From Trichobilharzia regenti (lineage: Eukaryota > Platyhelminthes > Trematoda > Strigeidida > Schistosomatidae): a stretch of 64,000 nucleotides of DNA. Location of the stretch: contig OX235270.1 in NCBI GenBank assembly GCA_944472135.2, positions 45,136,352 to 45,200,351 of the forward strand, written 5' to 3'. This document shows, in pieces, positions 35,536 to 46,730 of the stretch. The first letter of the stretch is position 1, and every line of letters begins with the position of its first letter. Below the pieces are notes generated by a model, which was given only the letters and a program-made list of their open reading frames with translations, was not told where the DNA came from and did no database searches. The translations under genes and the position numbers were made by a program.

Positions 35536-38500
35536 CATGGTAGTAAAACTAAGACTGAAGTCCTGTCGGTTCTGTTCCAGTAAGTGATGTCAGTAAGCCT
35601 GGTGGTAAAGCGTGTACAACCAAACGTCCATGAATAATTTCTAAGGATAGATACTGTTGTGATATGAAAATAAGATGTAGCAACCACCATATCTCCTCCG
35701 ATTTACAGTTTATATCAAAGTGACTTGTTATCTTGAAAGATATATTTGTCAATAATTAAATGTATATGACTGAACCATATAGATTCATTTTAGAATCAGG
35801 TCCCCCTCGTTTTTGAAGAATGCTTACAAAGAGATAGGAAAAATGTAGGAAAAAAGGGGAAAAGAGTATTTTCTTACCACTTATAATATAAAGGTAATAG
35901 AAATCAATTCATTTGTGCGCATATTTGTACATCCGCCTGGAATATGGAATTACAATTATTCCACAAAAAAGAGGTTTACCCAGGCTATTTTGCAATAAAA
36001 TATTATTTCACTAAAAAGAGATTGCTTATTTTATTCAATGTCATTCATGCAAATGTTGACTGGTTATAACAAAAACCCATGAAAATACTTATGAATTTGT
36101 TAATCGGGTGTTGGTTACACAGAAGCATATAGGTCCTACTTCTTCTCGATCATAAATATGAAACTGTGTTACATTATTTATGTTACCAAGTGTTAAAATA
36201 CATCGTTTGTTTTGAAACATCCATCTGGATCATGTGTTTGCACTAAATTACCAAACTTCATCTTCATTGAAGCTATTCATGAGGTTGAAAATTCACACGT
36301 ATTTGTACTTTTAACAAGACCTAAAGTGAGGTGAAGAATGCTAAATTTTAAAGGTTTTTGTACTACATTTACTTATTTTAATGTTTATTACACTATCAAG
36401 TCACCTGGCGGAGATCAATACAACTCCGGATGAATGGATAAGTGAAACAAAGTCCATAGTATCGTCAGTAAAGCTAGTGATAAAACGCCTTGGATTTTTG
36501 AAATCTTTTAGTAATGCACATAAGTCGAATTTTCTGGTTACGGTCATTTATGGTCTAAAGGATCCTAACGATTTTATCACAAATTAAATAGATGCAGCTT
36601 AGTCAAGAATGTTTTTTGCGTACACTCGCCCCAAAGCTGTACGGTCATGGAAATGCCCATAAAGGTCAGTCGTTATTATCAGCTGGTTACAGAAATATGA
36701 AATTACTTATCAGGAAAAATAATGATAAGTTATGAAACTTAGTCAAACTTAGGCCTTATGTAATCCAAAGACATTAAATGGTCAGTATCTGTCAGAAATG
36801 ATAACATTTAAAAGGAAAAACGCCTGGGAAGAGGAAACCCTTCGAGCTACTTGCACCCTCCCCTTGAATATTACTTAGAAGGATTTCTCAATTGATTCAG
36901 AACGAAGTGTAAAAACAAGATGCTCACTAATTGAGCTATTGGTTCGTCGCATTTCTCCTTTCGATAATCATATTGGGAAATGTTTCTGTAAACGTCTAGA
37001 CAATATTCGAACAGTACACAGTGTATAATTAACTCCAGAGGAGCAAGTGAACTGATACGTTCACGTGGATGTTGTCAACAACGGAACACTATCTTTGATA
37101 TTTTCGAGATTAGGAAGTTGTCTGGAGGTGTGACAAAGACATGAGGCGAAGAATACTCTTCAGAATGCTATTGAATATTCCTTACAGACCTTTATCTTTT
37201 TGGCTTTTTTCTAAGCATATTCTTTAAGCACTTGAACAATCTGTTGTCACCTGAAATGTGTGAAGAATCTAGATAATCAGTAGTCTTGGCCGAAGAATAG
37301 TTGAAGAAAGTAAACTGTTATCAACAGAATATATACAGAATTAAAAAGTAAAGTCTTATTCCATTTTTGTCAATAAACTCATACAAATTTAGTAGTTAAT
37401 TCAGCAACCTTTCAGGAGATTCAGCAGATAAGATCAAGATTCTAGTTTGTGGTCAAAGAACGTATCAGAAGACTTGTCCACCTCACATAGAAACTACTTG
37501 GTACTTCTGGTCATGAAAAGATCAGCGTTTCCTAACAGTATCAACAGGGTGATCTTAGAGATAAAATAAAAGCGCTAAACACCTTCAGTGTGAGAATACC
37601 TAAGTAAATGTGATCTCATGCAAATGCTAAAGTGAATCAAAAGTAGCAAGCGAAATATTTACTACTTATGCTAAGTGTAAAAAACAGCTTCGGAGATAAC
37701 ACTTGAAAATCGTGGAAGACCTCTGTAATGAATAAAACCATCCAGTCAGTATATGAACTGTAAATGCTAGAAACAGTAGGTTGCTTATCCTTCTTTCAAA
37801 TGTCTTTATTGTTTAATTATTATCAGTTTTATCTTGAGTAGGGCCTAATGCGCACTCAGTAAAATCTTTTATATATCTCAATAATGAGGTTTTAAAATAT
37901 ATGCGAATTGAAAACCACTAAATGTTATTAGATTATTTAACATTTTAGAAAAATTTATAGATAAATAATTAGAAAGCAAATGATCCAATAGGAGATTTTA
38001 GCATCTTTTATTTGTCTTTCTGTGCAGTATTTGTGTAATACTTGAACATTCGTAGGTTTTTTCCTAGTCAACAAAATACAATACACTTTAGAAGTGTATA
38101 GTTTCTTATATTATTTCATGTTATTGTTAATCAAATTAATTCAGGTTACTAGTTTTACAACGGTCAAAAGAAGTTTCGCTTAGGCAACCTATTTAATGTA
38201 GTCTAGTCATTTCTCCTAGCAAATTAATAAAATGATGGATAAGATCTCATTTTAATGAATCAAGAGTGACATTAGACAATTTAGTTGCAGTTTGTTAATT
38301 AAAGGCCTTTATCATAAATATCACATCTACTTTTATTCATAGGCGGCTTTCAGTAAAACTATGTTCTGTTATCAAAAAGATGAAAATTTTGCAGTATATA
38401 TACCCGATTTATATAAAAAATCTGATCGTTGAATTGCGAAAAATGTCTCCGCTACATTTTATGGTTTATTTAAAATATGTCAGTCAAGTGGTTAATATAA

Positions 38501-39024
38501 CGACTGATCTGGGTTATAGGATAATATAGTCAACTTGCTTTAGTGTTAGACACTTTGAGTACTGTTGGTCATCTGTAGCTAAATTTTATTGCAAGCCGTC
38601 ACTTTTCTCAAGACAGCATCTGTCGTAACAAAATCAGATATGACTGTCATATGGTCTACTAGCATATTCTTTCAACAAAGTTCTTCTTAAAGTGTTACTC
38701 GTGAAATAAGTTATCTACTTTAATCTGTTAGCCATGGCAAGAAATGCTACATTACGACTGTTGTTTGTTGAAACAGAAAGTTTTATTAGATAAATGATTT
38801 TTTTTATTATTTCAAAAAATGATTTTGTACTAAACTTTATCGGATAACAACTTCATGTGATTAACAAGAAAAATATAGTCAGTAATCTGTTGGGAGTGGA
38901 ATATTTCGGCTAAATCACTGAATTAAATTTTTACAAATAACTACTTGGCATACAAATTTAAAGGAACTACCAAAAGCTCTTTTATCACTTTATAACTTAA
39001 TACATTTATTCCCCTTAATAAATT
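35536..39024. other. Intergenic, nothing recognised
   Basis: About 3.5 kb without a recognisable gene, RNA or element. The 68-codon open stretch 36381-36587 has no family features. Confidence 0.35.
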
Positions 39025-39211
39025 TGAATAAAGCAAATAACAGCAGTGGTTTGTGCAAAATAAAATGGTACCATCATTTATTCCGCCGGCTTCTCATCAG
39101 CTGATTACAGTCTAAAGACATTATTAAGTTTATCTACAGAAACAATTTTAACATACTTGCACAGAGTTCATTTTCAGATAAAAATCAATCAATATATGCA
39201 TACAGTGCTAA

Positions 39212-39412
39212 TGTGTCGGTGGCACAATGGTTAGAACCCTCGCCGACCATGCAAATGGTCAGGGGTTCAATCCCCTGCCGACGCACACCGGATATCTATG
39301 GTTGGCCTGTGAAATTTGGGCTATCGATATCACATACTGAAAATTCCATACTTGTACCAAAAAAGAATACGGTGTGGAATCAAGCTAAAAAAAATATAAA
39401 AATCAAATAATA
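39212..39412 (+). mobile_element. SINE-B copy 1
   Basis: tRNA-like head (tgtcggtggcacaatggtta ... ggggttcaatcccctgccg) followed by the SINE-B body (tttgggctatcgatatcaca, ttccatacttgtaccaaaaa, ggtgtggaatcaagct) and an A-rich end. Inserted into the left arm of the PLE. Confidence 0.85.
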
Positions 39413-40022
39413 ATCACTTTATCCCAAACGATAATGATCTTGCACAATGGAACCTTTTGGCAAGGAAAGACTGATAGCTGCTTCTTTCTGAACGCGTAAA
39501 TCTGATTTCAGGAGTTTGATGGAGATTACTTCGGGAAACTTGAGTAAAAGTGAACTCTTTTACCCCTATTTAAAGAGAAAAAAATCTTTAAATAATGCCA
39601 TCACCAGGCATCTCGTTGACACGGGTCATGAGGTGGACGTGGCAAGTTGCTTTAGAATTGTCAATAGATAAAAAAGCTCAATACTCCTTAAGTTTCCCGA
39701 AACAGTCTATATCAAGCGCCCATAACCCGATTTAAGCGTTAAGAAAGAAGCAGTTATCAGTCTTTCCTTGCCCTGGTAACTGGATTTTTTCATCCTCTCT
39801 TTCATCTGATTACGTAATGCCAAGAGGTTTAATTGTGTATGGTCATTATTGTTTGGGATAAAGTGACCATTATTGGCATTGAATTCATGTATTGAATGAT
39901 TTTTATCTGAAAATGAACTCTGTGCAAGTTTGCTAAAATTGTCTCTGTAGATAAACTTAATAATGTCTTTGGACTGTAATCAGTTGATGAGAAGCCAGCG
40001 GAATAAATGATGGTACCATTTT

Positions 40023-40237
40023 GTATACGATTGGTGGATAGTGGCTAGCAGTGGAATCCAGGATGCGCATTTCGTCCACTGCTAGCAATTCGTTCCACTG
40101 TTAGCCACTATCCACCAATCGTATACAAATCAAATCCCCAGACATAGTCGAAGCATCTGCAAAAGAAGCCGACATGTCAACCTGAGACCGAGCACTTCGG
40201 TCCAATCAATCGACGGGAAAATCAAAAATTCAATTCA
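40023..40237 (-). mobile_element. Sm-alpha-like hammerhead SINE with 13-bp TSD
   Basis: A 215-base insert flanked by atggtaccatttt at 40010-40022 and 40238-40250, inside the right PLE arm (the left arm gives the uninterrupted sequence). It contains a 35-base near-perfect inverted repeat (40021-40055 with 40094-40128, one mismatch). On the minus strand this would be stem I of a hammerhead, with GAAA, UGC/GCA stem III and cleavage triplet AUC between the arms. The CUGAUGA half of the core is not recognisable, so self-cleavage is unlikely. Arms and core closely resemble my memory of the Schistosoma Sm-alpha hammerhead SINE. Confidence 0.78.
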
Positions 40238-40290
40238 ATGGTACCATTTTATTTTGCACAAACCACTGCTGTTCTTTCTTTATTCACATA

Positions 40291-41852
40291 ATAACTGATG
40301 GAAATTTACTGATAACTGATGCTTTTTTATCCAGCTTACTAGGCAGATTTGTTCTTATTTGAAGCATAGGTAATTTACAGTTTCAGATCTATCACAATGA
40401 ACAATTTACGGTAAATGAAAATCTCTAATTTTAGAAATATATATTTTAGATAATTATTCTCTCTGTAACTGTTTTTTCATACTAATTGATGACACAACAT
40501 ATTACAGCATCGTTTTTAAATGACACCTAATTTGTCACAAGACTCGATACGTATGTGTTTTTAATCTGAATCGTTCGTCATTTTTCCGCTTTTTTCACTG
40601 TTGTTCTTAACATGACCCTCTAACAATCCTAGTTCAGCTCTAATCAGTTTTGTCAATGGTGTTACGTCACTCAACTCATTTAATTTAATTTAAATTTCTA
40701 ATTGATCATTGCTTTCTGTATCATGTAACTTTTATCGTAGAAACTAATAGCTTTAATGAAACCTCCTTGGAAGCATTCATCTTATTGCTATGACAATATA
40801 TATATGTACGCGACTGTACAACTTGAGAATGATATTGCTGAGGAGGATAGCTCTTTGCTGAATCCCTTTTATTTTATCTAAAATTATTCTATCCTGTAGG
40901 TCTGTTGGGCATATACTTATATTAAATGTATGATGATGAAGGACCTAGTATACACTTAAATTTTACCGTGAAACAGCAGATTTAATCTCATAACATAACA
41001 TTCAGATTTCATTGTCACTATGTCAGTATTGATTATGTAATTGATGAGTCAATTATCTTTCACAAAATACGTGTGAAACTGTCCCTAGATTTTGGTCGAT
41101 TAATTCAACTCATTCATTTGTCACATGAGACTTATTCTCAGTACATTTGTTCTGTAGTTCAGAAGTGAGTAGTTGGGGTATACTGTGTATAAAAATGACC
41201 GTAATATAACGACACGTTTCGAGAAAGAATTCTGTATATTTCAGCTTTCAATAATAAGACTGGTTTAATTTCCTAGTAGAAATTATGCCAATCTTCCATA
41301 CGCTTTTAAAAAGCTACAAATTTGGCGGGAAAATTAATGACTATAAAAGACCTAAAATCCACAAAAACATCAGTCAAATATTCTCTCCCTCTTTCTATTA
41401 CACTCTGACTTGAATTTGGACAGAAATCTTTTATCGAACAGCTAGGAAACACCGTTTATTTCAAGGATTCGCACAATAACGTGCTAGAACCTAGTAGTGG
41501 AAGTGAGAATCACCGTTTGTTTATTGATAGAACCTCTCATTCAGATAAGGACATAGACCGAAAGGCATTTCTGTCGTCTAATAATTCACCTTTTCTGCTG
41601 CTGTGTTTGTTAATTCCTTACATAAGGTGCAATCTTTCAGTCGGTACTATCACAAAACATTCTACCACATAAACTTCACGGAATATAATTTGCTTTCATT
41701 ATTTACTGTTACCCGGTTAACAGACTGTTCACTTGTTTTGCAAGTGTAACCAACTATGTGGAACTGGAGTACTTTAAAAATACAAGTAACACTAAAAAGC
41801 TATCTAGCCTTAATTATCCCTAATAGGGAAAGTTGAGAATCACCACAGCTTA
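40291..41852. other. AT-rich intergenic, nothing recognised
   Basis: No gene, RNA or element recognised on either strand. Confidence 0.35.
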
Positions 41853-42112
41853 GTTATTATTATTTCCTTTGGTTCACTGAGAGACATAGGGCTTCAGCCT
41901 CACGTCTCCATTGTGTTCGATCCTTTGCCAGTGTTTTCCCCTTGACTCCACGTCCACCCGCATGCTTTCATCTCCTCTTCACATGACCTCCTCCATGTCC
42001 CCCTTGCAATGACGACCAACTCACCGCTTCCCTTTCGGGTTCCACTCGACAGCCTGTGGTATGATGTCACTTAATGGTTTTCTCAGAGTATGACCACAAT
42101 CCACCTCCATTT
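41853..42112 (-). mobile_element. RTE-1 3'-end fragment
   Basis: Plus-strand reading starts 'ttattattatttcctttggt', then 'catagggcttcagcctcacg', 'ttcatctcctcttcacatga' and 'gttccactcga', the reverse of the RTE-1 3' end. More diverged than the copies at 34813 and 42881. Confidence 0.8.
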
Positions 42113-42880
42113 CTTCATTAGTTACTAGACAATAATCTAAATTCACATGCTTCTAACATTTCTCACTACAGTGTAACCACAGCCTATTGGCATCAAATGC
42201 CACCTGGTTAATTTCGTCTGTTAAGAATGTTGAAATAGTAATCCTAATAAAACTAATAGTGACATTTAAAGCAGCTTATTAACTGTCATATCTTCAAGTA
42301 ATATGACAAAGTGCAGATAATCTATAGTGCGAAATAGCATAACGGTTTGTTTTTTGTAAATTTCAAGTTCAACCTGACTGTAGTGAAAAGCTTTTCCGAT
42401 AAAAAACTTTTATTGGACAAGTAGTTTAAGTGTAAAAAAAGCACTTACAGACTGTGCTATTATAAAATATCAATGAGTACACTTCACAAATATTTCAAAA
42501 TCAGTTGTTAAAATTAGAGAAACATTTCCTAATAAAAGAATTTCTACAGTGCAAATGCACACTACTGGATGCCTAGTAGAAAAGTCAGATCAATATAAAG
42601 CATCCTATATTATTAATTACATATTGCAAGTATGTTGTAATGTTAACTGTTTTATGAATAGCTTATCGTAACTGCTTAATGTAAGTGTTCAGTAGTTAAG
42701 TAAAATATTCACCGTGAAGGTCCATAAAAATTCTAAACAGCATTTACTAACTGCCTTTATTAGAAGTAGAAGTTACACACGCTAAGATTTAAAGAGGAAT
42801 AGTAGTGAGTGAAGAAAACAATACGAAAGTGTGCCTGAGATAAGTTTTAGACAACTGTATCGTTACATACAATTCTATGT
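42113..42880. other. Intergenic, nothing recognised
   Basis: No gene or element recognised. Confidence 0.35.
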
Positions 42881-43703
42881 TCAGGTGAACATAGAGAAAA
42901 CAGAGGTGATGAAGATTCCTGGCCAACACCAACACCAACAGCAGCAACAACAACAACAGACAACAATCAGCCAGCATAAATGGGAGGGACCTGAAAGAAA
43001 CAACCTCGTTCACCTACCCACCTACCTGAGAAGCATCGTTTCAACTACACGTGGACGGAACTGAAGAGGATATCAAAGCCAGGAACATCGGAAAAGCAAG
43101 ACGAGCTTTCATTACTCTCAAGTCTGTGTGGAGGTCAACAGCACTCACCATCAAAAATAACATCCGGATTTTCAACTCCAATGTGAAGTGAGTCAGTCAG
43201 TGCTACTATACGATTGGATCAGAGACTCGGCCAGCGCGTCATAAACAGCATCTCAAACAAACTACAGACCTTCATCAACAGCACTTGTCTTCGCTCAACA
43301 CCACTCAAGATCAGATGGCCGGCCGGCCAGAAAAGATCAGCAATAGGGTGGGATCTCTGGCAGTGAGCGAACCAACCCAGCAGGAACCGATTGTGAAACA
43401 AATAGGCAGGAAGAAATGAAGATGGATTGCATTGTGGCCATACTCTGAGGAAAGCATCAAGTGAGTGAAATCACTAGACAAGCCATTGCTCGAGTGGAAC
43501 CCGAAAGGGAAGGGGGTGGCGAGTTGGTCGTCAGTGCATGGGTGGGGTGACTTGGAGGAGGTTATGTGAAGAGGAGATGGAAGCATGTGGGCAGACTTGG
43601 AGCGGGGTGAAAAAGTCGGTAGAAAACCGAAGGCAGTGGAGACACGCGGCTGAAGCCCTATGTTCCTCTAGGAATTGAAGGATATAATAATAAAATAATA
43701 ATT
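42881..43703 (+). mobile_element. RTE-1 3' fragment
   Basis: Starts at 'atgttcaggtgaacatagag' (VNIEKTEVMKIP coding, just downstream of the FADD box), passes a CAACAG-rich stretch and the C-terminal region, and ends with '...ggaattgaaggatataata' and ATA/AAT repeats. 5'-truncated. Confidence 0.86.
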
Positions 43704-45390
43704 ATTATATGGTTAAGCACATGTAAGAAATTACCTCAATGTTTTGCTTATTCAAGAGAAAGCATTAAACAGCAAATAAACAATTTTCAATATGCCTCTA
43801 CATACATTGTTATCAGCTTACAAACAACCTTGAGATTAACTTAACGCCTAAAGTGTTAGTAACCAGGATAAGTCAGTCTCTGAAAACAAAAAAACCCATT
43901 TAATTCATGACTAATTAAAAAATCAAAGCCAAAGGTATGAAATTCTGGTTATCTAAGGAACTAAAAACGTTTGATATATTGATTTATAAGTTTGTCATTA
44001 CGTTGTACATTATTTCTAACGAGAAATGTATTAGCTTCTCTAGTGAACATCGTCGTTACTGCCCCATAAAGGAAAAGCAAAGCGCTTTATATAATATGAA
44101 TCAGCCTGGGTCAGCAGTATAGCATTAAGTAATGAATCCATATTCAGTGGAGTTTCAGAAAATGTTACTCTGAAGATTTTATTGTGTTTGCGGTACAGTA
44201 GTGAAATGCTCACCAGCCACACTTGACATCCAGGTTAGATTCTCAGACAAATCGTCAACCTCGTCCTTCTTACTGGCAAGTAGTTATTCTGGAAGGCAGA
44301 GAAGACTGGACGTCAGTTGAGCAACTCAACCTCATAAAGACAACACTACTGCCAACAAAACTTCGAAGCTTGAAATCTCGTGTTTTACTTGAAAAGCAAA
44401 AGAATGAAAAAGTGGGAAATTATGAACTGAGAAATTCATTTTGTACCTTTTATCGAGTGTTCGATTATTTCCCTTGCTTAAATTCTATGATGAAACTTAG
44501 ATTTGTTCCAAGACATTTTCACTCGTATGTTTGTGAGACTGAAATAGTCACTGCATTTTGGTCTAGAAATATCTTAGTTAAATTGCGTTTTTCTATGCTA
44601 ATAATCAAAGCTTTAATTAGTCGATAAACTATGTGGATCGGTCCTGCTGAACAGTTTCAATTTACGATTCTTTGTACAATATTTGATATTCAAAGCTAAT
44701 TTTGTGCTTCATATAAACTTTATCAGCTCTTCCGTTCCTACTAGTACTAGGAAAAACAGCACATTGTTATGGTCTCGCAATTATGCATCAGATGTTAGGA
44801 TATACTATAATCATCCTCTGGATTAGAAACTATCAAACAGCTGTGTGTCTGGTTTTACAATTAATTTGAACCCCACAAAGATGTCTACATTTTGCATTCC
44901 TACCAGCTAAATACATTTAATTCAAAAAAGGGGACAACAATATCGACAAGACAAAATGACACTAAATATTTTACTGAAGCATAGAATGAGGTAGTGTTGA
45001 TGTGACTGATGGTTACACAGTCACACACACACACACGGAATCAGTAGTTGTTTTATTGGATGGAATGTCACATATCAGTTAATATTTACAATTAATTATT
45101 CAAGCGTCTAAAAGTAACCATGACTGGTATTTGAGATTGGCTGCTAGGTTCTAGTTTTCGGCTTATACATCATAAATTATCATTCTTTTCGGAGGGTTTT
45201 ATTTTCTTATATTCCAAACTACAGTTCTTTAAAGGAGTTTACAAATGCAAAGGGTGTTTGTTTCTTACAGCTCAAAATTTATTAGCCAGAAGAAGCATAT
45301 TTGAAACGTACCGGGATTATTTTGAATAATTTTATATTCAAGAGTTAGCTTGTAGGGATCCTATTTGTTTCAAGTTTGGCAATGGCTTGA
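43704..45390. other. Intergenic, nothing recognised
   Basis: The 134-codon open stretch 44223-44627 lacks recognisable domains. A short (CA)n run is near 45020-45036. Confidence 0.35.
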
Positions 45391-45545
45391 TTTCAATTAG
45401 AGAACTATTAAAAACCAGAAAGTACTGAACATCTGTTTCTTCCTAGTTTGGGAGTGTTTATCAGCACGCACCCATAACTTTACTAGGTATCGAACCCAGG
45501 ACCTTAAGATTACATGATGAACTCACTGACAAAATCAGCCTCTGG
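45391..45545 (-). mobile_element. SINE-C copy 2
   Basis: On the minus strand: 'aaggtcctgggttcgatacc' (tRNA-like head, B box), 'tgggtgcgtgctgataaaca', 'ctcccaaactagg', 'agaaacag', 'ttcagtactttctgg'. This is the head-then-hammerhead order expected of a simple SINE-C copy. The core is CTGATAA rather than CUGAUGA and stem II is mutated. Confidence 0.72.
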
Positions 45546-45761
45546 GACAGAATCGAATGACCCATGAATTCTAACTTCCGTTCGCTTGCAAATAATTAGT
45601 TAACCTGACTAGACACTCAAATTATAATTGGAAATTTGTAGCATCAGTAATCTGGATATTTATAAGACACATCACTATTTGCATAGATAGACCATTATGT
45701 TTATCCTTTTACGAGTTGATCACGGATTGATATCAGTTAGAGAACCATTGAAAACCAGGAA

Positions 45762-45810
45762 GTACTGGACAGCTGCTGTTTCATCCTAGTTTGGGAATCA
45801 TCGGCAGTAC
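45762..45810 (-). ncRNA. Hammerhead-like ribozyme motif, left arm
   Basis: Mirror image of the motif at 45906-45954, read on the minus strand, with identical core, stems and GUC cleavage site. The core has the same U-to-C change, so activity is doubtful. Confidence 0.6.
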
Positions 45811-45905
45811 GCACCCACGAGCCATTGAATTGGGTCCCAGTGGCTGAATGGTATACGAGCTCGCCTTGTAACCGGAAGGTCCTGGGTTCGAAACCCAATG
45901 GGTGC

Positions 45906-45954
45906 GTACTGCCGATGATTCCCAAACTAGGATGAAACAGCAGCTGTCCAGTAC
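45906..45954 (+). ncRNA. Hammerhead-like ribozyme motif, right arm
   Basis: Order seen: GTACTG (stem I), core CCGATGA (consensus CUGAUGA, one change at the second base), TCC-loop-GGA (stem II), GAAA, then ACAGC/GCTGT (stem III, one-base loop), the triplet GTC as cleavage site, and CAGTAC closing stem I with GTACTG. All pairings are visible. The U-to-C change in the core and T·T at the base of stem II would impair catalysis. Hammerheads in schistosome SINEs (Sm-alpha) are established knowledge; this copy's activity is not. Confidence 0.65.
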
Positions 45955-46055
45955 TCCCTGGTTTTCAATGGTTCTCTAACTGATATCAATCCGTGATCAA
46001 CTCGTAAAACATAACTAATCCTTACAAACCAAAACTATAGAAAGTTTATCCTTTT

Positions 46056-46688
46056 GCATAGAATAACTTTGCCTCCGATTTGTTGTGTGTCAAGTACGCT
46101 GTCAATAGTAACATTTGTTACTTTATTATAGAACAGGTGGATTTCATCAATTTTAGCGGATTATTCGGCTATGAAAGTTTTCCACATGTATATAGAAAAC
46201 CGCATTTTATGTGTACAGTAGCATTACAAGATGTTCAGTTTCATTTTCGAATTCAGGTTTAAATAAGCAAGATGTATTCCATAAAATCGAACATCAACCA
46301 GATTAGTACTTAGAGGTAATCAGTTATCACATTAGCCAGTACAATGAAATTATAACGTTATATTACCTTAAAAATAAAATCAGTCTAGCTATAATTTTTT
46401 CGTGTATTAATAAAGGCTAATATTCTCAAGATTTAAAATATCTTCCAAAGTCATGCTAATCGTTTCTTGAAATATCCTTACCAATACTTCTTTGTTAATT
46501 CCTCTTTTGTTTAATATGTTATTTTGACGAAATGTACATGTAAGCCTACACTGGAATAAATAGAGGTTTTTAGAAAAAAAAATAATGAAAGTTAACAGTG
46601 GGAAATAAATTTATACGTTACATTTTTGGGATTTTTTTGTTACAGTAAATTTATTTGCTTTTATATTATTTTATATTTATATTTAATG

Positions 46689-46730
<42 letters not shown>

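Larger units (their letters stand above)
39025..40290 (+). mobile_element. Penelope-like element with inverted arms, twice interrupted
   Basis: The centre (39596-39780, +) reads HLVDTGHEVDVASCFRIVNR, stop, KSSILLKFPETVYIKRP, then KKEAVISLSLPW and a stop. This is the C-terminal part of a PLE GIY-YIG endonuclease. The 3' UTR (39780-40290) is repeated in inverted orientation at 39025-39560: for example 'actttatcccaaac' and 'tttcagataaaaatca' on the left match 'gtttgggataaagt' and 'tgatttttatctgaaa' on the right. The left arm also lacks about 56 bases. Each arm was hit by a separate SINE (39212-39412 and 40023-40237). An inverted terminal copy is a known PLE feature. Confidence 0.82.
45711..46043. 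mobile_element. Fold-back SINE-C with two hammerhead arms, 12-bp TSD
   Basis: A 333-base insertion flanked by gtttatcctttt at 45699-45710 and 46044-46055. A central tRNA-like head (45832-45901: tggctgaatggtatacgagc ... tgggttcgaaaccca) is flanked by almost identical inverted arms (about 45711-45820 and 45900-46009, one mismatch noted). Each arm carries a hammerhead-like motif followed by the same tail. Because one TSD bounds the whole structure, it inserted as a single unit. Confidence 0.88.

Noticed and set aside
39085..39125. CUGAUGAG on the minus strand of the PLE left arm, a possible hammerhead
   Set aside because: No GAAA follows stem II (GAAT instead) and no matching stem I or cleavage triplet was found.
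44223..44627. 134-codon open stretch
   Set aside because: No recognisable family, no splice or start context, composition as expected by chance in AT-rich DNA.
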